Assembly (NCBI GenBank): GCA_018064665.1
Contig: JAGHUV010000038.1
Span: 1 to 42,993 of the forward strand
Length of the DNA: 42,993 bases
From: Candidatus Crickella caballi
GTDB taxonomy: Bacteria; Bacillota; Clostridia; Peptostreptococcales; Anaerovoracaceae
Reading direction: 5' to 3'
This document shows, one piece after another, positions 9,401 to 19,310 of the stretch (position 1 is the stretch's first letter; every line of letters begins with the position of its first letter). The notes under the pieces are model-generated. The model did not search any database and was not told the origin of the DNA. It saw only the letters and a list, made by a program, of their open reading frames with translations. Both the position numbers and the translations under genes were made by a program.

Positions 9401-10873
9401 CCAACCGTCTTTACCCCACTTCTGTGTGGCTGTTATCTTTTGCTCACCTGCGTTATAGTAATATGAAGTGTTCTGAGTACAACCATTATTCTTAACAAAG
9501 TATGCTATCGGCGCACCGCCATAATAGTTTACTGCGTAATCTGAGAATGACTCAGTTTCGAATTCCAATGTAACTGTGTCATCTTCTTCAGTTACTGCAG
9601 TACTCATCACTTCTATTTCTTTTTCAGCAAAGTGTATTACCTGATTAGGAGCTTCTTCATCTGACTTAACACCGTTCATTACGATCTGAACATTAACAGT
9701 TCCGTCAGGCTCTACCTCTCTGCCGTCACTTTCGAAGTGAATATCGTAAAGGCTGAAGCTCTCTATCTGAGCGTCCTCGTTGCTGCTGTTTTCTTTCAGG
9801 AATTTATATGCTTCCTCAAGTCTTGCTGCATAAGTGTCGTCGTCCTTATCATATGGCTTTACAACAAGCTCAGCATCTTCAGGAAGAGTTCCTTCTCCCA
9901 TGTATGTAGCTGTAACCTTGATATCCTTATCTTCATATGTGAAGACCTTATTATCGTTATTGCCGTTCTTATCTGCCTTTTTATCAGCTGCAGTCTTCTC
10001 TGCAAGGTCTGCAGGCTCCTCAGGCAGCTGGCCATAGCCCATGATGTCTCCATCCTTAATATCATAGGTATGCTTCTTTACGGCGTCCTCTGAATCACCC
10101 TCTATAGTCTTTATTTCTGTAGATTCATTCTGCTTATCTGCCACAAGCTCTTCGACGATGCCTACATGATCAGCTTTCTTGTCATTATCGCAGTCAAAGA
10201 AAACGATGTCTCCTGCCACCGGTGTATATTCACCCGACTTGTGGTAAAGGCCATAAGCTTCACTGCTCAAAGTCTTGATCCAGTTCTGGCAGTCTGCATC
10301 CTGTGGGAAGTATTCTGCAGGGATTTCTGCATAGTTAAGGCAGAATGAGACGAACATTGCATCCCAGTCACCATATGCATCTCCGTACCAGTCGCCGTAT
10401 CTTGTATAGCCCTTCTTCTCCTCGTTATCGTCTATTGCATAGTTCGCTGTGCTTTCTGTGTATCCGATCTGAGTTCCGGCTATAGCAAGAAGATCCTTGT
10501 CCCAATCTCCCTTGAGCTCTACCTCTACCATTGTCTTCTCCCAGTCAGGAGTTCTCTCTACATCAGCCTTAGAATTAGAATGGCATTCATCTGTGTGCTC
10601 ATGCTCCTTCTTGCCGCATACAAGCGCCTGCTGATAGCATTCATCTGTATGCTCATGCTCTTCATCACAAACAAGCTGCATCTCATAGCAGCTGTCTGTA
10701 TGCTTATGCTCGTCCTGTCCGCAATATGTGGTCTTCTCAAGCGTAAGTGCAGGAAGAATCAGCGCATAAGTTGTGCAGAACACAACAAGAACTGAAAGCC
10801 AGGTTATAACCTGTTTCAGTATCCTGTTTCTTCTTGAGTATTCAGTTGTCTTCTGCGGTTTTTTATACCCCAT
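6461..10873 (-). CDS. Giant LPHTG-anchored tip adhesin with CHAP-like and fibro-slime domains
   Basis: The 1470-residue surface protein probably caps the pilus. In order: a basic N-terminus and membrane helix (about 18-45, ending YALILPALTLE); three Cys/His-rich repeats (EHKHTDSCY, EHEHTDECY, EHEHTDECH; about 48-98); a CHAP/NlpC-like domain (about 120-290) with WDAMFVSFC and ADHVGIVEE; a fibro-slime/PA14-like region (about 740-910) with FAGDDDIWVFVDGKLALDLGG; two similar SpaA repeats (each starting TKKDQ, sharing HAWGL and YYIKEV; about 915-1170); a Cna_B-type domain; then LPHTGG near 1434, a helix and a basic tail. RBS AAGGTGA precedes the ATG. The usual catalytic Cys of the CHAP motif appears replaced by Asp. 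Tip location is inferred from size and gene order. Confidence 0.88.
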   Translation of the reverse strand: MGYKKPQKTTEYSRRNRILKQVITWLSVLVVFCTTYALILPALTLEKTTYCGQDEHKHTDSCYEMQLVCDEEHEHTDECYQQALVCGKKEHEHTDECHSNSKADVERTPDWEKTMVEVELKGDWDKDLLAIAGTQIGYTESTANYAIDDNEEKKGYTRYGDWYGDAYGDWDAMFVSFCLNYAEIPAEYFPQDADCQNWIKTLSSEAYGLYHKSGEYTPVAGDIVFFDCDNDKKADHVGIVEELVADKQNESTEIKTIEGDSEDAVKKHTYDIKDGDIMGYGQLPEEPADLAEKTAADKKADKNGNNDNKVFTYEDKDIKVTATYMGEGTLPEDAELVVKPYDKDDDTYAARLEEAYKFLKENSSNEDAQIESFSLYDIHFESDGREVEPDGTVNVQIVMNGVKSDEEAPNQVIHFAEKEIEVMSTAVTEEDDTVTLEFETESFSDYAVNYYGGAPIAYFVKNNGCTQNTSYYYNAGEQKITATQKWGKDGWGYYVTAPGAQTISMPFNYTLNGWYDFNHNRYYKPGEEIRLTEHTVLYADWIAANYNASSANAINTPDYSSFIKNEVFDYNELFNMNSLGLQSGSYVDGNGHKEIWSLTHSGNDTMTRSETLNFGFFDTAVQKDQGYIFLPNGREGGRTGSSQVTKGLNYYEGIITEGIASTNGLLDKLFSPQDGLGKKYVGSDSHLYQYDANSGYYYYDSVRNAAAYNQNQQRFYVYNYRVMTAASDADTENHSDFLPFNDGTNPSSTVGGVKKYGNKSREVDYWFGMKSEISFYLPNGTNEKDSYGNYGNQSTKGDDMIFKFAGDDDIWVFVDGKLALDLGGVHDVNYGEINFATGEVKRGQAGATANYYPDNNSGNIGKIGVTDRGKSDDGKYDTVLYDRINLGEGEHKITIYYLERGASQSNCAIYFNLSPRYSFEITKKDQADKRNLVGAEFQIFTDPECTKPVKLWDSESAYRAGAASKYTFTVGQDGKLHAWGLSAGKDYYIKEVDPPAGYKNVTNEIIHLNISNKGNAKYEVLNHDDSWPFVTDYNQNDQNHSVAFTVQNEKIPARYSLDLTKKDQESKKPLPGAEFAVYTDVNCKNAAELYDSEDAYKQGQSAKNTFTVGDDGLLHAWGLYEGKNYYIKEVKPPKGYQEAVDEVIHLDLSKSGTSSYEVTGQDSTKKWDFVTDYSKNDTTHKIAFTVQNEAKDALVVDKKWFDIDGNDITDSVDNEPIRFKLYQVAATESHPDTGNVTVKMILSIPSWSAYNTKKEITVPKGSTIKCSFDTKGDSPTNIDLACTVNGKSIKAIQNNEDYYVNPWYKINLAHFELENELVANENLEIVVQPNSAHSLINDSTFNIEIVKSPPPAPDPTPVTKELGTYSISKANGWQWMSDELQQTERDSDGNKITYTYYVEELPVEYYEATYDNNGGISKGTITIKNTQTEVPSYELPHTGGSGTLPYTIGGLMLMALSGILLYKKITEGRI

Positions 10874-10883
10874 AAGTCACCTT

Positions 10884-11510
10884 TTATTTAAGTTTGCCTA
10901 TTTTATTTAGCGGCCATACTCTGAATACGATTTTCCCGACCATCTGTTCATCCGCTACGCATCCAACAGATGCGCTTCTCGAGTCTACCGAAGTGAATCT
11001 GTGGTCTCCCAGCACAAATATCCTGCTTTCCGGTACCTGATAAGGAAACATGATGTCTGTTTCTCCTACGCATTTTTCGTTGACATACGGCTCATCCAGG
11101 TATTGTCCGTCAACGAATACATTTCCGTCCGTATCAATGTTGACCCATTGTCCTGCGCCGGCTATATATCTCTTGACGAGAAGCTTGTTACCAAGATAGA
11201 AGCTCACAAGATCGCCCGACTCATAATTATTTCCCTTTACCGAAACCACGATATCTCCTTCTGTAAGCGTAGGATTCATCGAGTTTCCGTAGATCTGAAG
11301 CACAGGCATCCATATTGTTGCAACAAGTACCGCAATGGCCGCTACAACAATGAGTGTATATACTGTGCTCTTTAAAACGCTTTTATATCTTCTGTTATAT
11401 CTGACCCTGCTGACTTCCTTCTGCAGCTCTTCCACTGAAGGTCTTTCCGGGGTCGCGTTACTGTTTCTTTTACTAATTTTATTTATCTTATTAATCTTAC
11501 TTATCTTCAT
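10884..11510 (-). CDS. lepB: Signal peptidase I
   Basis: This 208-residue membrane protease presumably removes signal peptides from the pilins of this operon. The N-terminus is unusually rich in Lys-Ile-Asn/Ser repeats (KISKINKINKISK), followed by one membrane helix (STVYTLIVVAAIAVLVATIW). The catalytic Ser is in GNSMNPTL, the general-base Lys in LLVKRYIAGAG, and box E is GDHRFTSVDSR. Length fits the Gram-positive single-helix type. It overlaps the upstream coiled-coil gene by 14 bp with no clear Shine-Dalgarno site, suggesting translational coupling. Dedicated signal peptidases are known in other sortase-assembled pilus loci, such as SipA of streptococcal FCT regions. Confidence 0.93.
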   Translation of the reverse strand: MKISKINKINKISKRNSNATPERPSVEELQKEVSRVRYNRRYKSVLKSTVYTLIVVAAIAVLVATIWMPVLQIYGNSMNPTLTEGDIVVSVKGNNYESGDLVSFYLGNKLLVKRYIAGAGQWVNIDTDGNVFVDGQYLDEPYVNEKCVGETDIMFPYQVPESRIFVLGDHRFTSVDSRSASVGCVADEQMVGKIVFRVWPLNKIGKLK

Positions 11511-11970
11511 TGCTCTGTGTTTTCTTTGCCTGAAGACGCGTCATAAGACCATATGAGTCCTGCAGAAGCTTTTCGACCTTCTTATGAACTCCCTCGCTGT
11601 ATTCATCAGCTCGCGCCCTTACATTTCTTTCATACTCATTCGCGCGCTCTATAATTTCCGAGGCCTTCTGCCTTGCTTCCTGCTGAAGCTTTTCTGCAAC
11701 ATTATCCTTGCCTTCGTATAGTCTTTTTACATTTTCCAGATACTGCAGCGATGCCTTCTCCGCTGCTTCGAACACGCCGTTAAGCACCAGGGATGCCTCT
11801 GCGATCGAACCTGCTTTAGCAATACTTATTTCCCTTGATGAAAGCTTTTCTTCAAGCTCTGCTATCTTGGCTTTTAGTTCTTCGTTTTCCTTTGAAACTT
11901 CAAACAGAAGCTCCACGAGTTCTGAACGCTTTAGTTTTCTGATTTCCTGCCCTGTCACTTTATTCACCAA
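11497..11970 (-). CDS. Coiled-coil protein, first gene of the pilus operon
   Basis: This 157-residue, highly charged protein is predicted to be almost entirely helical. A leucine-rich coiled coil (ELKAKIAELEEKLSS) lies near 30-50, and a second helix near 95-145 is rich in Glu, Arg and Ala. It has no signal peptide or membrane segment, so it should be cytoplasmic. It resembles DivIVA/GpsB-style or scaffold coiled coils, but I recognise no family with confidence. The start is uncertain: the frame opens at TTG 11970, with GTG codons at 11967 and 11958, and none has a strong Shine-Dalgarno site. It is the first gene after the riboswitch and overlaps lepB. A role in localising secretion or assembly is only a guess from position. 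Confidence 0.8.
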   Translation of the reverse strand: MVNKVTGQEIRKLKRSELVELLFEVSKENEELKAKIAELEEKLSSREISIAKAGSIAEASLVLNGVFEAAEKASLQYLENVKRLYEGKDNVAEKLQQEARQKASEIIERANEYERNVRARADEYSEGVHKKVEKLLQDSYGLMTRLQAKKTQSNEDK

Positions 11971-12082
11971 TTTATCGCTTTTCTTATATCTTTTCCTGTT
12001 GTATCTGCATGCGTGTTCTCAATGCATATTTATAAAAAAGGGCGTCATCTCGGAAAGCTTTATCGATTTTAACGATTTAAAC

Positions 12083-12128
12083 AAAAAACCTTAAACGGCA
12101 CGAATATTCATACATCTGTTTAAGGTTT
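12083..12128 (-). terminator. Intrinsic terminator in the pilus leader (riboswitch expression platform)
   Basis: On the minus strand an 11-bp stem (12118-12128 with 12086-12096) is followed by TTTTTTG. It lies about 70 nt after the aptamer and over 110 nt before the first pilus gene, so it can only act by stopping the leader transcript early. The 5' arm (CCTTAAA) is complementary over 7 nt to the strand at 12269-12275, which overlaps the 5' side of the aptamer's closing helix. That gives a plausible antiterminator. Confidence 0.85.
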
Positions 12129-12196
12129 GCATAGCGACAATATACTGTCTGCTCGCTCTATTAAGTTCTACGACTACGTCGCTTTTTCCACTATGT

Positions 12197-12270
12197 GGGT
12201 AACTGGCTATCCGCTTGGGACCCTGCAGCTTTCCGTCACAGGATTACTCCTGCTTTGGCAGAACTTACCC
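12197..12270 (-). ncRNA. Cyclic di-GMP-I (GEMM-I) riboswitch aptamer
   Basis: Read on the minus strand, the 74-nt segment has all GEMM-I parts. The closing helix P1 is GGGTAA with TTACCC. The junction TGCCAAAGC follows. P2 is CAGGA-GTAA-TCCTG with a GNRA tetraloop. Next is the signature TGACGGAAAGC. P3 is short, with GCAGG in the tetraloop-receptor position and a GTCC/GGAT stem. The segment ends ATAGCCAGTTACC. The residue matching G20 of the Vibrio Vc2 aptamer is G (12259), and the C92 equivalent is C (12199). This favours c-di-GMP over the cGAMP variant, which has A20. The aptamer starts about 23 nt after the predicted transcription start and leads into a terminator upstream of the pilus operon. 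Confidence 0.9.
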
Positions 12271-12299
12271 TTAAAAGTAAGCACACTACAATCTAACAG

Positions 12300-12329
12300 A
12301 TGATAACACGCATCGCAACAGCAAGTCAA
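12300..12329 (-). promoter_or_regulatory. Promoter of the riboswitch-pilus transcript
   Basis: The minus strand has TTGACT (12324-12329), an 18-bp spacer and TATCAT (12300-12305), a good vegetative sigma factor promoter. Predicted initiation near 12293 leaves about 23 nt before the c-di-GMP aptamer. Confidence 0.75.
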
Positions 12330-12413
12330 CAATTATCATCCATTAACTGCTTACATTTATAAAGAGTCGTTCACATCTCAAAAAGGCTCAAATTTTTTAT
12401 ATAAAAGTTATAA

Positions 12414-12447
12414 ACTGTCATTTCTTATAAGCATAAGCAATGACAGT
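12414..12447 (-). terminator. Terminator downstream of pyrG
   Basis: A 9-bp stem (12414-12422 with 12439-12447) continues past a single mismatch into 5 more base pairs (CTTAT/ATAAG) closed by a tetraloop. On the minus strand it is followed by TTATAACTTTTAT. It separates pyrG transcription from the riboswitch promoter. Confidence 0.65.
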
Positions 12448-12498
12448 CTTTATCTTCATATATTATAATACAGAATTTTCCTTAATAAATCAACGCTT

Positions 12499-12543
12499 TG
12501 CGGGATTTTTAGCACAGCTATTTCTGCTATTTCTTATCCCGCA
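12499..12543 (-). repeat. Long hairpin just after pyrG
   Basis: TGCGGGAT (12499-12506) is repeated inverted at 12536-12543, with inner AGC/GCT pairings. It begins 14 bases after the pyrG stop. It could be a first weak terminator or an mRNA 3'-end structure; there is no strong U-tract. Confidence 0.45.
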
Positions 12544-12556
12544 GAACACACCGCAA

Positions 12557-14258
<1,702 letters not shown>

Positions 14259-14293
14259 CTATGTCTTCCATGCATGTAATGAGCCGTTCTTTC

Positions 14294-15709
14294 TTATAAT
14301 TTTATTTCGGAATCTATTCCCTCAGCTTCCTCAAGAAGCTTCTTCAGACCAGCCAGGTAGTTGTCTACCTGCTGTACCGATCTGCCGATATAGCGTGATC
14401 CTTCCAGCAGTGCACTCAAGTCGCTTTCGCTGAGCTGAAGCTCAGGTCTTGCCGCAAGCAGGCTGATGAGGTCGAATTCCTCTCCGTTCTTCATCTTCGC
14501 AGTGGTTTCCATGGAACACTGTCTGATGATTTCGTGAAGTTCCTGACGATCGCCGCCTCTCTTGACGGCTTCCATAAGAATGTTCTCTGTTGCGATAAAC
14601 GGCAGATACTCACGAACTCTCTTCTCAACGATTTTGTCATTGACATGAAGTCCCGAAGTAACATTGACAGCAAGTCTCAGAATGCCGTCACAGCACATGA
14701 ATGCTTCCGGGATGCTGATTCTTCTGATAGCAGAATCGTCCAGAGTACGCTCCATCCACTGAGTTGATGCAGTCATGGCCGCATTCATAGGCTGAGATAT
14801 GAGATATCTCGAAAGAGAACATATTCTCTCACAGCGCATAGGATTTCTCTTGTATGCCATTGCCGATGAACCGATCTGCTTTTCTTCGAAAGGTTCCTCG
14901 ACCTGCCTGTCGTGCTGCAGAAGTCTGATGTCTTCTGCCATCTTGTAGGCGCTCTGTGCAATAGACGAAAGAACATTCACGATCAGGGAATCCATCTTTC
15001 TCGGATATGTCTGTCCACAAACAGGGAAACACTTCTCAAAGCCGAAATCCTTGGCAATCAAAGCGTTCATCTGATCGATTTTAGCCTCATCGCCATCATA
15101 GAGCTCCATAAAGCTAGCCTCGGTGCCGGTTGTTCCTCTCGCGCCTCTCAGCTTCATCTGTGAAATGACAAAGTCCAGCTCTGCAACATCATTGACAAAA
15201 TTGTCCAGCCACAGGCATGCTCTCTTGCCTACAGTTACAAGCTGTGCCGGCTGATAATGAGTATATCCGAGCGTAGGCATGCTCTTGTACTTGTCTGCAA
15301 AATCAGCAATAGCAGCGCAAAGCGATATGAGCTCCGTTCTTACCAGATTGAGCGCATCTCTGTAAATAATCAGGTCTGCGTTGTCTGTAACGTAGCAGCT
15401 TGTTGCTCCGAGATGAAGTATTCCGGCTGCTTTAGGTGCAAGCTTGCCGTAAGCATAGATGTGTGCCATTACATCATGACGCACCTCCTGCTCGCGCTTT
15501 CTTACCACATCATAGTCAATGTCATAAATATGTTCTGTAAGCTCCCCTATCTGCTCATCAGTGATCGGAAGCCCCATCTCCTTCTCTGCCTTGGCAAGAG
15601 ACACCCACAGCTTACGCCAGGTCGTATATCTTGTATCCTCAGAGAAAAGCTCCTGCATCTTACGGGAAGCATATCTTGTTGAAAGTGGTGACTTGTAAAT
15701 GTCGCTCAT
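14294..15709 (-). CDS. purB: Adenylosuccinate lyase
   Basis: The enzyme acts twice in purine synthesis, cleaving SAICAR and adenylosuccinate with release of fumarate. About 471 residues result if translation starts at ATG 15709 (MSDIYKSPLS), which has GAAGG 6 nt upstream and lies one base after the purA stop codon. The signature loop of the fumarase/aspartase superfamily is GSSAMAYKRNPMRCE. TSCYVTDNADL and MKLRGARGTTGTEASF are further conserved blocks. Tight spacing to purA shows a purA-purB operon, with both genes serving the branch from IMP to AMP. Confidence 0.96.
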   Translation of the reverse strand: MSDIYKSPLSTRYASRKMQELFSEDTRYTTWRKLWVSLAKAEKEMGLPITDEQIGELTEHIYDIDYDVVRKREQEVRHDVMAHIYAYGKLAPKAAGILHLGATSCYVTDNADLIIYRDALNLVRTELISLCAAIADFADKYKSMPTLGYTHYQPAQLVTVGKRACLWLDNFVNDVAELDFVISQMKLRGARGTTGTEASFMELYDGDEAKIDQMNALIAKDFGFEKCFPVCGQTYPRKMDSLIVNVLSSIAQSAYKMAEDIRLLQHDRQVEEPFEEKQIGSSAMAYKRNPMRCERICSLSRYLISQPMNAAMTASTQWMERTLDDSAIRRISIPEAFMCCDGILRLAVNVTSGLHVNDKIVEKRVREYLPFIATENILMEAVKRGGDRQELHEIIRQCSMETTAKMKNGEEFDLISLLAARPELQLSESDLSALLEGSRYIGRSVQQVDNYLAGLKKLLEEAEGIDSEIKL

Positions 15710-15710
15710 C

Positions 15711-16994
15711 TTATGCCTTCTTTCTGATAATAATGCTGTCTCTTTCAGGTCCGACAGAAACATAAGTTATAGGGCAATTGATGCCTTCTTCGATAAATTT
15801 TACGTAATCCTGAGCCGCATTAGGAAGTTCATCCCATTCCTTGCAGCCTGAGATGTCCTCTTTCCATCCCTCAAAGTAGCTGATTACCGGCTGTGCGTCT
15901 TTGAGCAGTGTCGGGAACGGGAATCTGTCTACCTGCTCTCCGTTTACAAGATATGCAGTGCATACAGGAATCTTGTCCATGCCGCTCAGTACATCAAGCT
16001 TTGTGAGTGCGATCTCTGTTGCAGCCTGAACCTCTACTCCGTAGCGTGTAGCAACGATATCCATTGCTCCGACTCTTCTTGGACGGCCTGTCTTTGCACC
16101 GTATTCAGCTCCGACCTCTCTTAAGTGATCTGCCTCAGCTCCGAAAAGCTCTGATACGAAAGGTCCCTCTCCAACGCAGGTAGAGTACGCTTTAACGATT
16201 CCCAGAATATCGTCTATCTTAGCTGACGGGCAGCCTGAACCTACAGGTGCGTATGCAGCAATAGTATTTGAAGAAGTAGTATATGGATAAATACCGTTGT
16301 CAAGATCTCTCAGCGAACCGAGCTGTGCCTCGAAGAGGATCTTCTTGTTGTCCTTCTGTGCCTGCTGAAGGAACTGCATTGTATCGCATACGTATGGCTT
16401 GATCTTCTCGCAGCTGTCGTTGATCCAGTCCTCAAGCATTTCCATAGTATATGGCTCTGCACCGTATACGCCTGTCAGAATCAGGTTCTTCCACTCCATC
16501 AGATCCTTGAGATGCTGTCTCAGCTCTTCCGGATAGAAAAGTTCTCCTGCCATAACAGTCTTCTTCTGGTACTTATCTGAATAGAAAGGAGCAATGCCCT
16601 GCTTTGTGGAGCCGTACTTCTTGTCCTTCAGTCTGAGTTCCTCCAGCTCGTCCATTTTTCTGTGCCATGGAAGCAGGAGTGAAGCTCTGTCACTGATCTT
16701 AAGTCTGTCCGGAGTAAGGTCGATTCCCTTGGATTTAACATCCTCGATCTCGATTGCGAGATTCTCAGGGTCAACAGCTACGCCGTTACCCAGAATATTT
16801 ACAACGTCCTCTCTGAAGATGCCTGACGGAAGCAGGTGCAATGCAAACTTACCCTGATCATTGATTACTGTGTGACCTGCGTTTCCTCCACCCTGATAGC
16901 GAACAACGATATCATAATGGTCTGTCATCAGATCCACCATTCTTCCTTTGCCTTCGTCTCCCCAGTTAATACCAACAATTGCACAATTTGACAT
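15711..16994 (-). CDS. purA: Adenylosuccinate synthetase
   Basis: The enzyme makes adenylosuccinate from IMP, aspartate and GTP. About 427 residues start at ATG 16994 (MSNCAIVGINWGDEGKG). The frame opens one codon block earlier at a TTG, but that overlaps the ribosome binding site GAGAGG, so the ATG is preferred. The GTP-binding loop GDEGKG is near residue 12. Other conserved blocks are GGGNAGHT and TGRPRRVGAMD, and the substrate-binding region continues toward the C-terminus. It is followed after one base by purB. The 17010-17113 gap upstream is AT-rich and probably holds the promoter, but I could not fix one. Confidence 0.96.
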   Translation of the reverse strand: MSNCAIVGINWGDEGKGRMVDLMTDHYDIVVRYQGGGNAGHTVINDQGKFALHLLPSGIFREDVVNILGNGVAVDPENLAIEIEDVKSKGIDLTPDRLKISDRASLLLPWHRKMDELEELRLKDKKYGSTKQGIAPFYSDKYQKKTVMAGELFYPEELRQHLKDLMEWKNLILTGVYGAEPYTMEMLEDWINDSCEKIKPYVCDTMQFLQQAQKDNKKILFEAQLGSLRDLDNGIYPYTTSSNTIAAYAPVGSGCPSAKIDDILGIVKAYSTCVGEGPFVSELFGAEADHLREVGAEYGAKTGRPRRVGAMDIVATRYGVEVQAATEIALTKLDVLSGMDKIPVCTAYLVNGEQVDRFPFPTLLKDAQPVISYFEGWKEDISGCKEWDELPNAAQDYVKFIEEGINCPITYVSVGPERDSIIIRKKA

Positions 16995-17113
16995 ATAACT
17001 ACCTCTCAAAATATTTATAGTAATAATATATTTTTATTATATAGCGTCGCATTATTATAACATTCCGTTATTTCAGCCCTGTATATACGGCTGAAACTGT
17101 ATTTGCTCCGATA

Positions 17114-19207
17114 TCAATATACAGAGAAAAGCAGCTCTTCATATACCGGGAACGGAAGAAGTCTCTTCGGACAAAGCTCCTCAGTCTCGTCGCATACCTT
17201 TCTCAGCTTCTCCATGGCAGGTATAAGCTCATCGCGTATCACTTCAGAACACCTGAACGTGTCTGACAGATCCGCCTTATCAAGTATGCTTTCCAGATAC
17301 TCTGTTCTGTCATAAATTTCATCGCACATGCCGCTGAGTTTCTCTATCATCGTAGACTCATATCTGCACGATGCTGACGGCACTGCCTTCTTCTTATTAT
17401 TTACTGTGTTTGAAAACTCATCCATCATTGTACATACTGACGGAAGAATGTCTCTTCTCACCATATCCAGCATAGTTGATGCTTCAATCAGAAGACACTT
17501 GCAGTAGTTATCCAGCTTGATTTCACATCTGGAAGCAAGCTCCTTCTCGCTGAATACATTCATGCGCTCAAGCATTTCAACATTCTTGGAATGAACAAGA
17601 TACGGTATACAGTCTGCGGCAGTGCGGAGATTAAGAAGTCCGCGTTCTTCAGTTGCTTCCTTAACCCATTCGTCATCATAGCCGTTACCGTTAAACAGTA
17701 TTCTCTTGTGTTCCTTGATGGTGCTTCTGATAAGCTGATGCATATCCTTCTCAAAGTTCTTGCTGTCCTCAAGCTTGTCCGCAAATTCTCTGAGTGTGTC
17801 CGCAACAGCAGAGTTGAGTATGATATTCGCACTTGCGATGGAATCTGCAGATCCCACCATACGGAACTCGAACTTGTTACCTGAGAAAGCGATCGGCGAA
17901 GTACGATTTCGGTCGGTGCTGTCTCTTGGGAAATCCGGAATCATGTCGACACCGAGCTTGATAAGCTTACGCTTTGATCCAACGTACGGTGAGTTATTCT
18001 CGATTGCTTTCAGTATTGCGCTCAGTTCATCTCCGAGGAATATTGAAATGATTGCCGGCGGTGCCTCGCTTGCACCGAGTCTGTGGTCATTTCCCGCAGT
18101 TGCAACGCTGAGGCGAAGCAGATCCTGATAGTCATCAACAGCCTTGATAACAGCCGTCAGGAACAGAAGGAACTGCGCATTCTCCGATGGTGTTTTCCCC
18201 GGTGACAGCAGGTTGCTTCCCGCATCCGTCTGCATTGACCAGTTGTTGTGTTTACCCGAACCGTTAACATAGTCGAAAGGCTTTTCATGAAGAATGCAGA
18301 CAAGTCCGTGATTCAGCGCGATATTCTGCATAAGCTCCATAATCAGCTGGTTGTGGTCGGTTGCAATATTGCATGACTCATATACCGAAGCGAGCTCGTA
18401 CTGTGAAGGAGCCACCTCGTTGTGCTCTGTCTTGGCAGGTATTCCGAGCCTCCAGAGAGTTTCGTCAAGGTCTTCCATGAAGGCCTGAATTCTCGGATTG
18501 ATAGCTCCGAAATAATGATCGTCGAGCTCCTGACCCTTTGGCGGCTTAGCACCGAAAAGCGTGCGTCCTGTGAAAATAAGATCCCTTCTCTTCTCGTATG
18601 GCGCTTTGTCGATCAGGAAATACTCCTGCTCAGCTCCTGTCATTGGTGTAACTCTGTTGACTGTCTCATTGCCGAACAGACGAAGCACTCTGACCGCCTG
18701 TGTGTTAAGTGCTTCCATAGAACGAAGCAGCGGTGTCTTGTTGTCCAGAGCATCTCCGCTGTATGCGCAGAAAGCTGTCGGGATGCAAAGTGTCTTACCT
18801 TTTATAAATGCAAAGGATGTTGGATCCCATGCTGTATATCCTCTTGCCTCGAATGTCGCTCTCAGTCCTCCCGATGGAAAGCTGGATGCGTCAGGCTCTC
18901 CCTGTATAAGCTCTTTACCGGAGAAGTCCATGATTACACCGCCGTCGCCGCAAGGATTAATGAAGCTGTCGTGCTTCTCTGCAGTGATACCTGTCATAGG
19001 CTGGAACCAGTGTGTGTAATGAGTGGCACCCTTGGATACCGCCCAGTTCTTCATTGCAATGGCTACCTCTCCTGCGATACTGCTGTCAAGTTGTCGTCCT
19101 TCATGAATGGTTTGATCAAGCTTATTATAAACTTCCGTAGATAAAACCGATTTCATTGCACGACTGTCAAACACATCACAGCCGTAATATTTTGCTATGT
19201 CGCTCAT
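17114..19207 (-). CDS. glnN: Glutamine synthetase type III
   Basis: The 697-residue GSIII-family enzyme makes glutamine from glutamate, ammonia and ATP. It is far longer than GSI (about 450), as expected for GSIII. Recognisable blocks are [13 protein letters not shown], the Glu-rich site [21 protein letters not shown], and [17 protein letters not shown], which is close to a GSIII signature. The ATG at 19207 has AAGGGGG upstream. It is transcribed away from a LysR-type regulator, with a shared 129-bp intergenic region containing a perfect palindrome, so the regulator is the obvious candidate to control it. No amtB or glnK is visible nearby. Confidence 0.96.
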   Translation of the reverse strand: MSDIAKYYGCDVFDSRAMKSVLSTEVYNKLDQTIHEGRQLDSSIAGEVAIAMKNWAVSKGATHYTHWFQPMTGITAEKHDSFINPCGDGGVIMDFSGKELIQGEPDASSFPSGGLRATFEARGYTAWDPTSFAFIKGKTLCIPTAFCAYSGDALDNKTPLLRSMEALNTQAVRVLRLFGNETVNRVTPMTGAEQEYFLIDKAPYEKRRDLIFTGRTLFGAKPPKGQELDDHYFGAINPRIQAFMEDLDETLWRLGIPAKTEHNEVAPSQYELASVYESCNIATDHNQLIMELMQNIALNHGLVCILHEKPFDYVNGSGKHNNWSMQTDAGSNLLSPGKTPSENAQFLLFLTAVIKAVDDYQDLLRLSVATAGNDHRLGASEAPPAIISIFLGDELSAILKAIENNSPYVGSKRKLIKLGVDMIPDFPRDSTDRNRTSPIAFSGNKFEFRMVGSADSIASANIILNSAVADTLREFADKLEDSKNFEKDMHQLIRSTIKEHKRILFNGNGYDDEWVKEATEERGLLNLRTAADCIPYLVHSKNVEMLERMNVFSEKELASRCEIKLDNYCKCLLIEASTMLDMVRRDILPSVCTMMDEFSNTVNNKKKAVPSASCRYESTMIEKLSGMCDEIYDRTEYLESILDKADLSDTFRCSEVIRDELIPAMEKLRKVCDETEELCPKRLLPFPVYEELLFSVY

Positions 19208-19237
19208 AAGCAGTACCCCCTTATAAAATACTTCCTA

Positions 19238-19265
19238 ATTATAGCACTTGCTCCCATTGAAACAA
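19238..19265 (-). promoter_or_regulatory. Putative glnN promoter
   Basis: On the minus strand TATAAT lies at 19238-19243, with TTGTTT (19260-19265) 16 bp upstream. The -35 is weak, as for an activated promoter. It lies about 31 bases before the glnN start and about 17 bases from the palindrome at 19282. Confidence 0.5.
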
Positions 19266-19281
19266 ATACATATAATATGAA

Positions 19282-19310
19282 TGTTATCATATGTTTTTCG
19301 TATGATAACA
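19282..19310. promoter_or_regulatory. Palindromic operator between glnN and the LysR gene
   Basis: TGTTATCATA (19282-19291) is perfectly inverted at 19301-19310 with a 9-bp spacer. The arms contain the T-N11-A dyad form typical of LysR-type binding sites. It lies 27 bases before the LysR start and 75 from glnN, so autoregulation and glnN control are both possible. Confidence 0.65.

Noticed and set aside
11708-12094. Plus-strand open frame opposite the coiled-coil gene, running into the terminator.
   Set aside because: Serine-rich antisense shadow that crosses the terminator hairpin; no ribosome binding site.
12100-12270. Considered a cGAMP-specific GEMM-Ib variant, because the short P3 and CGGAAAGC resemble those aptamers.
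   Set aside because: The position-20 equivalent reads G rather than A, which favours c-di-GMP; selectivity still needs a binding test.
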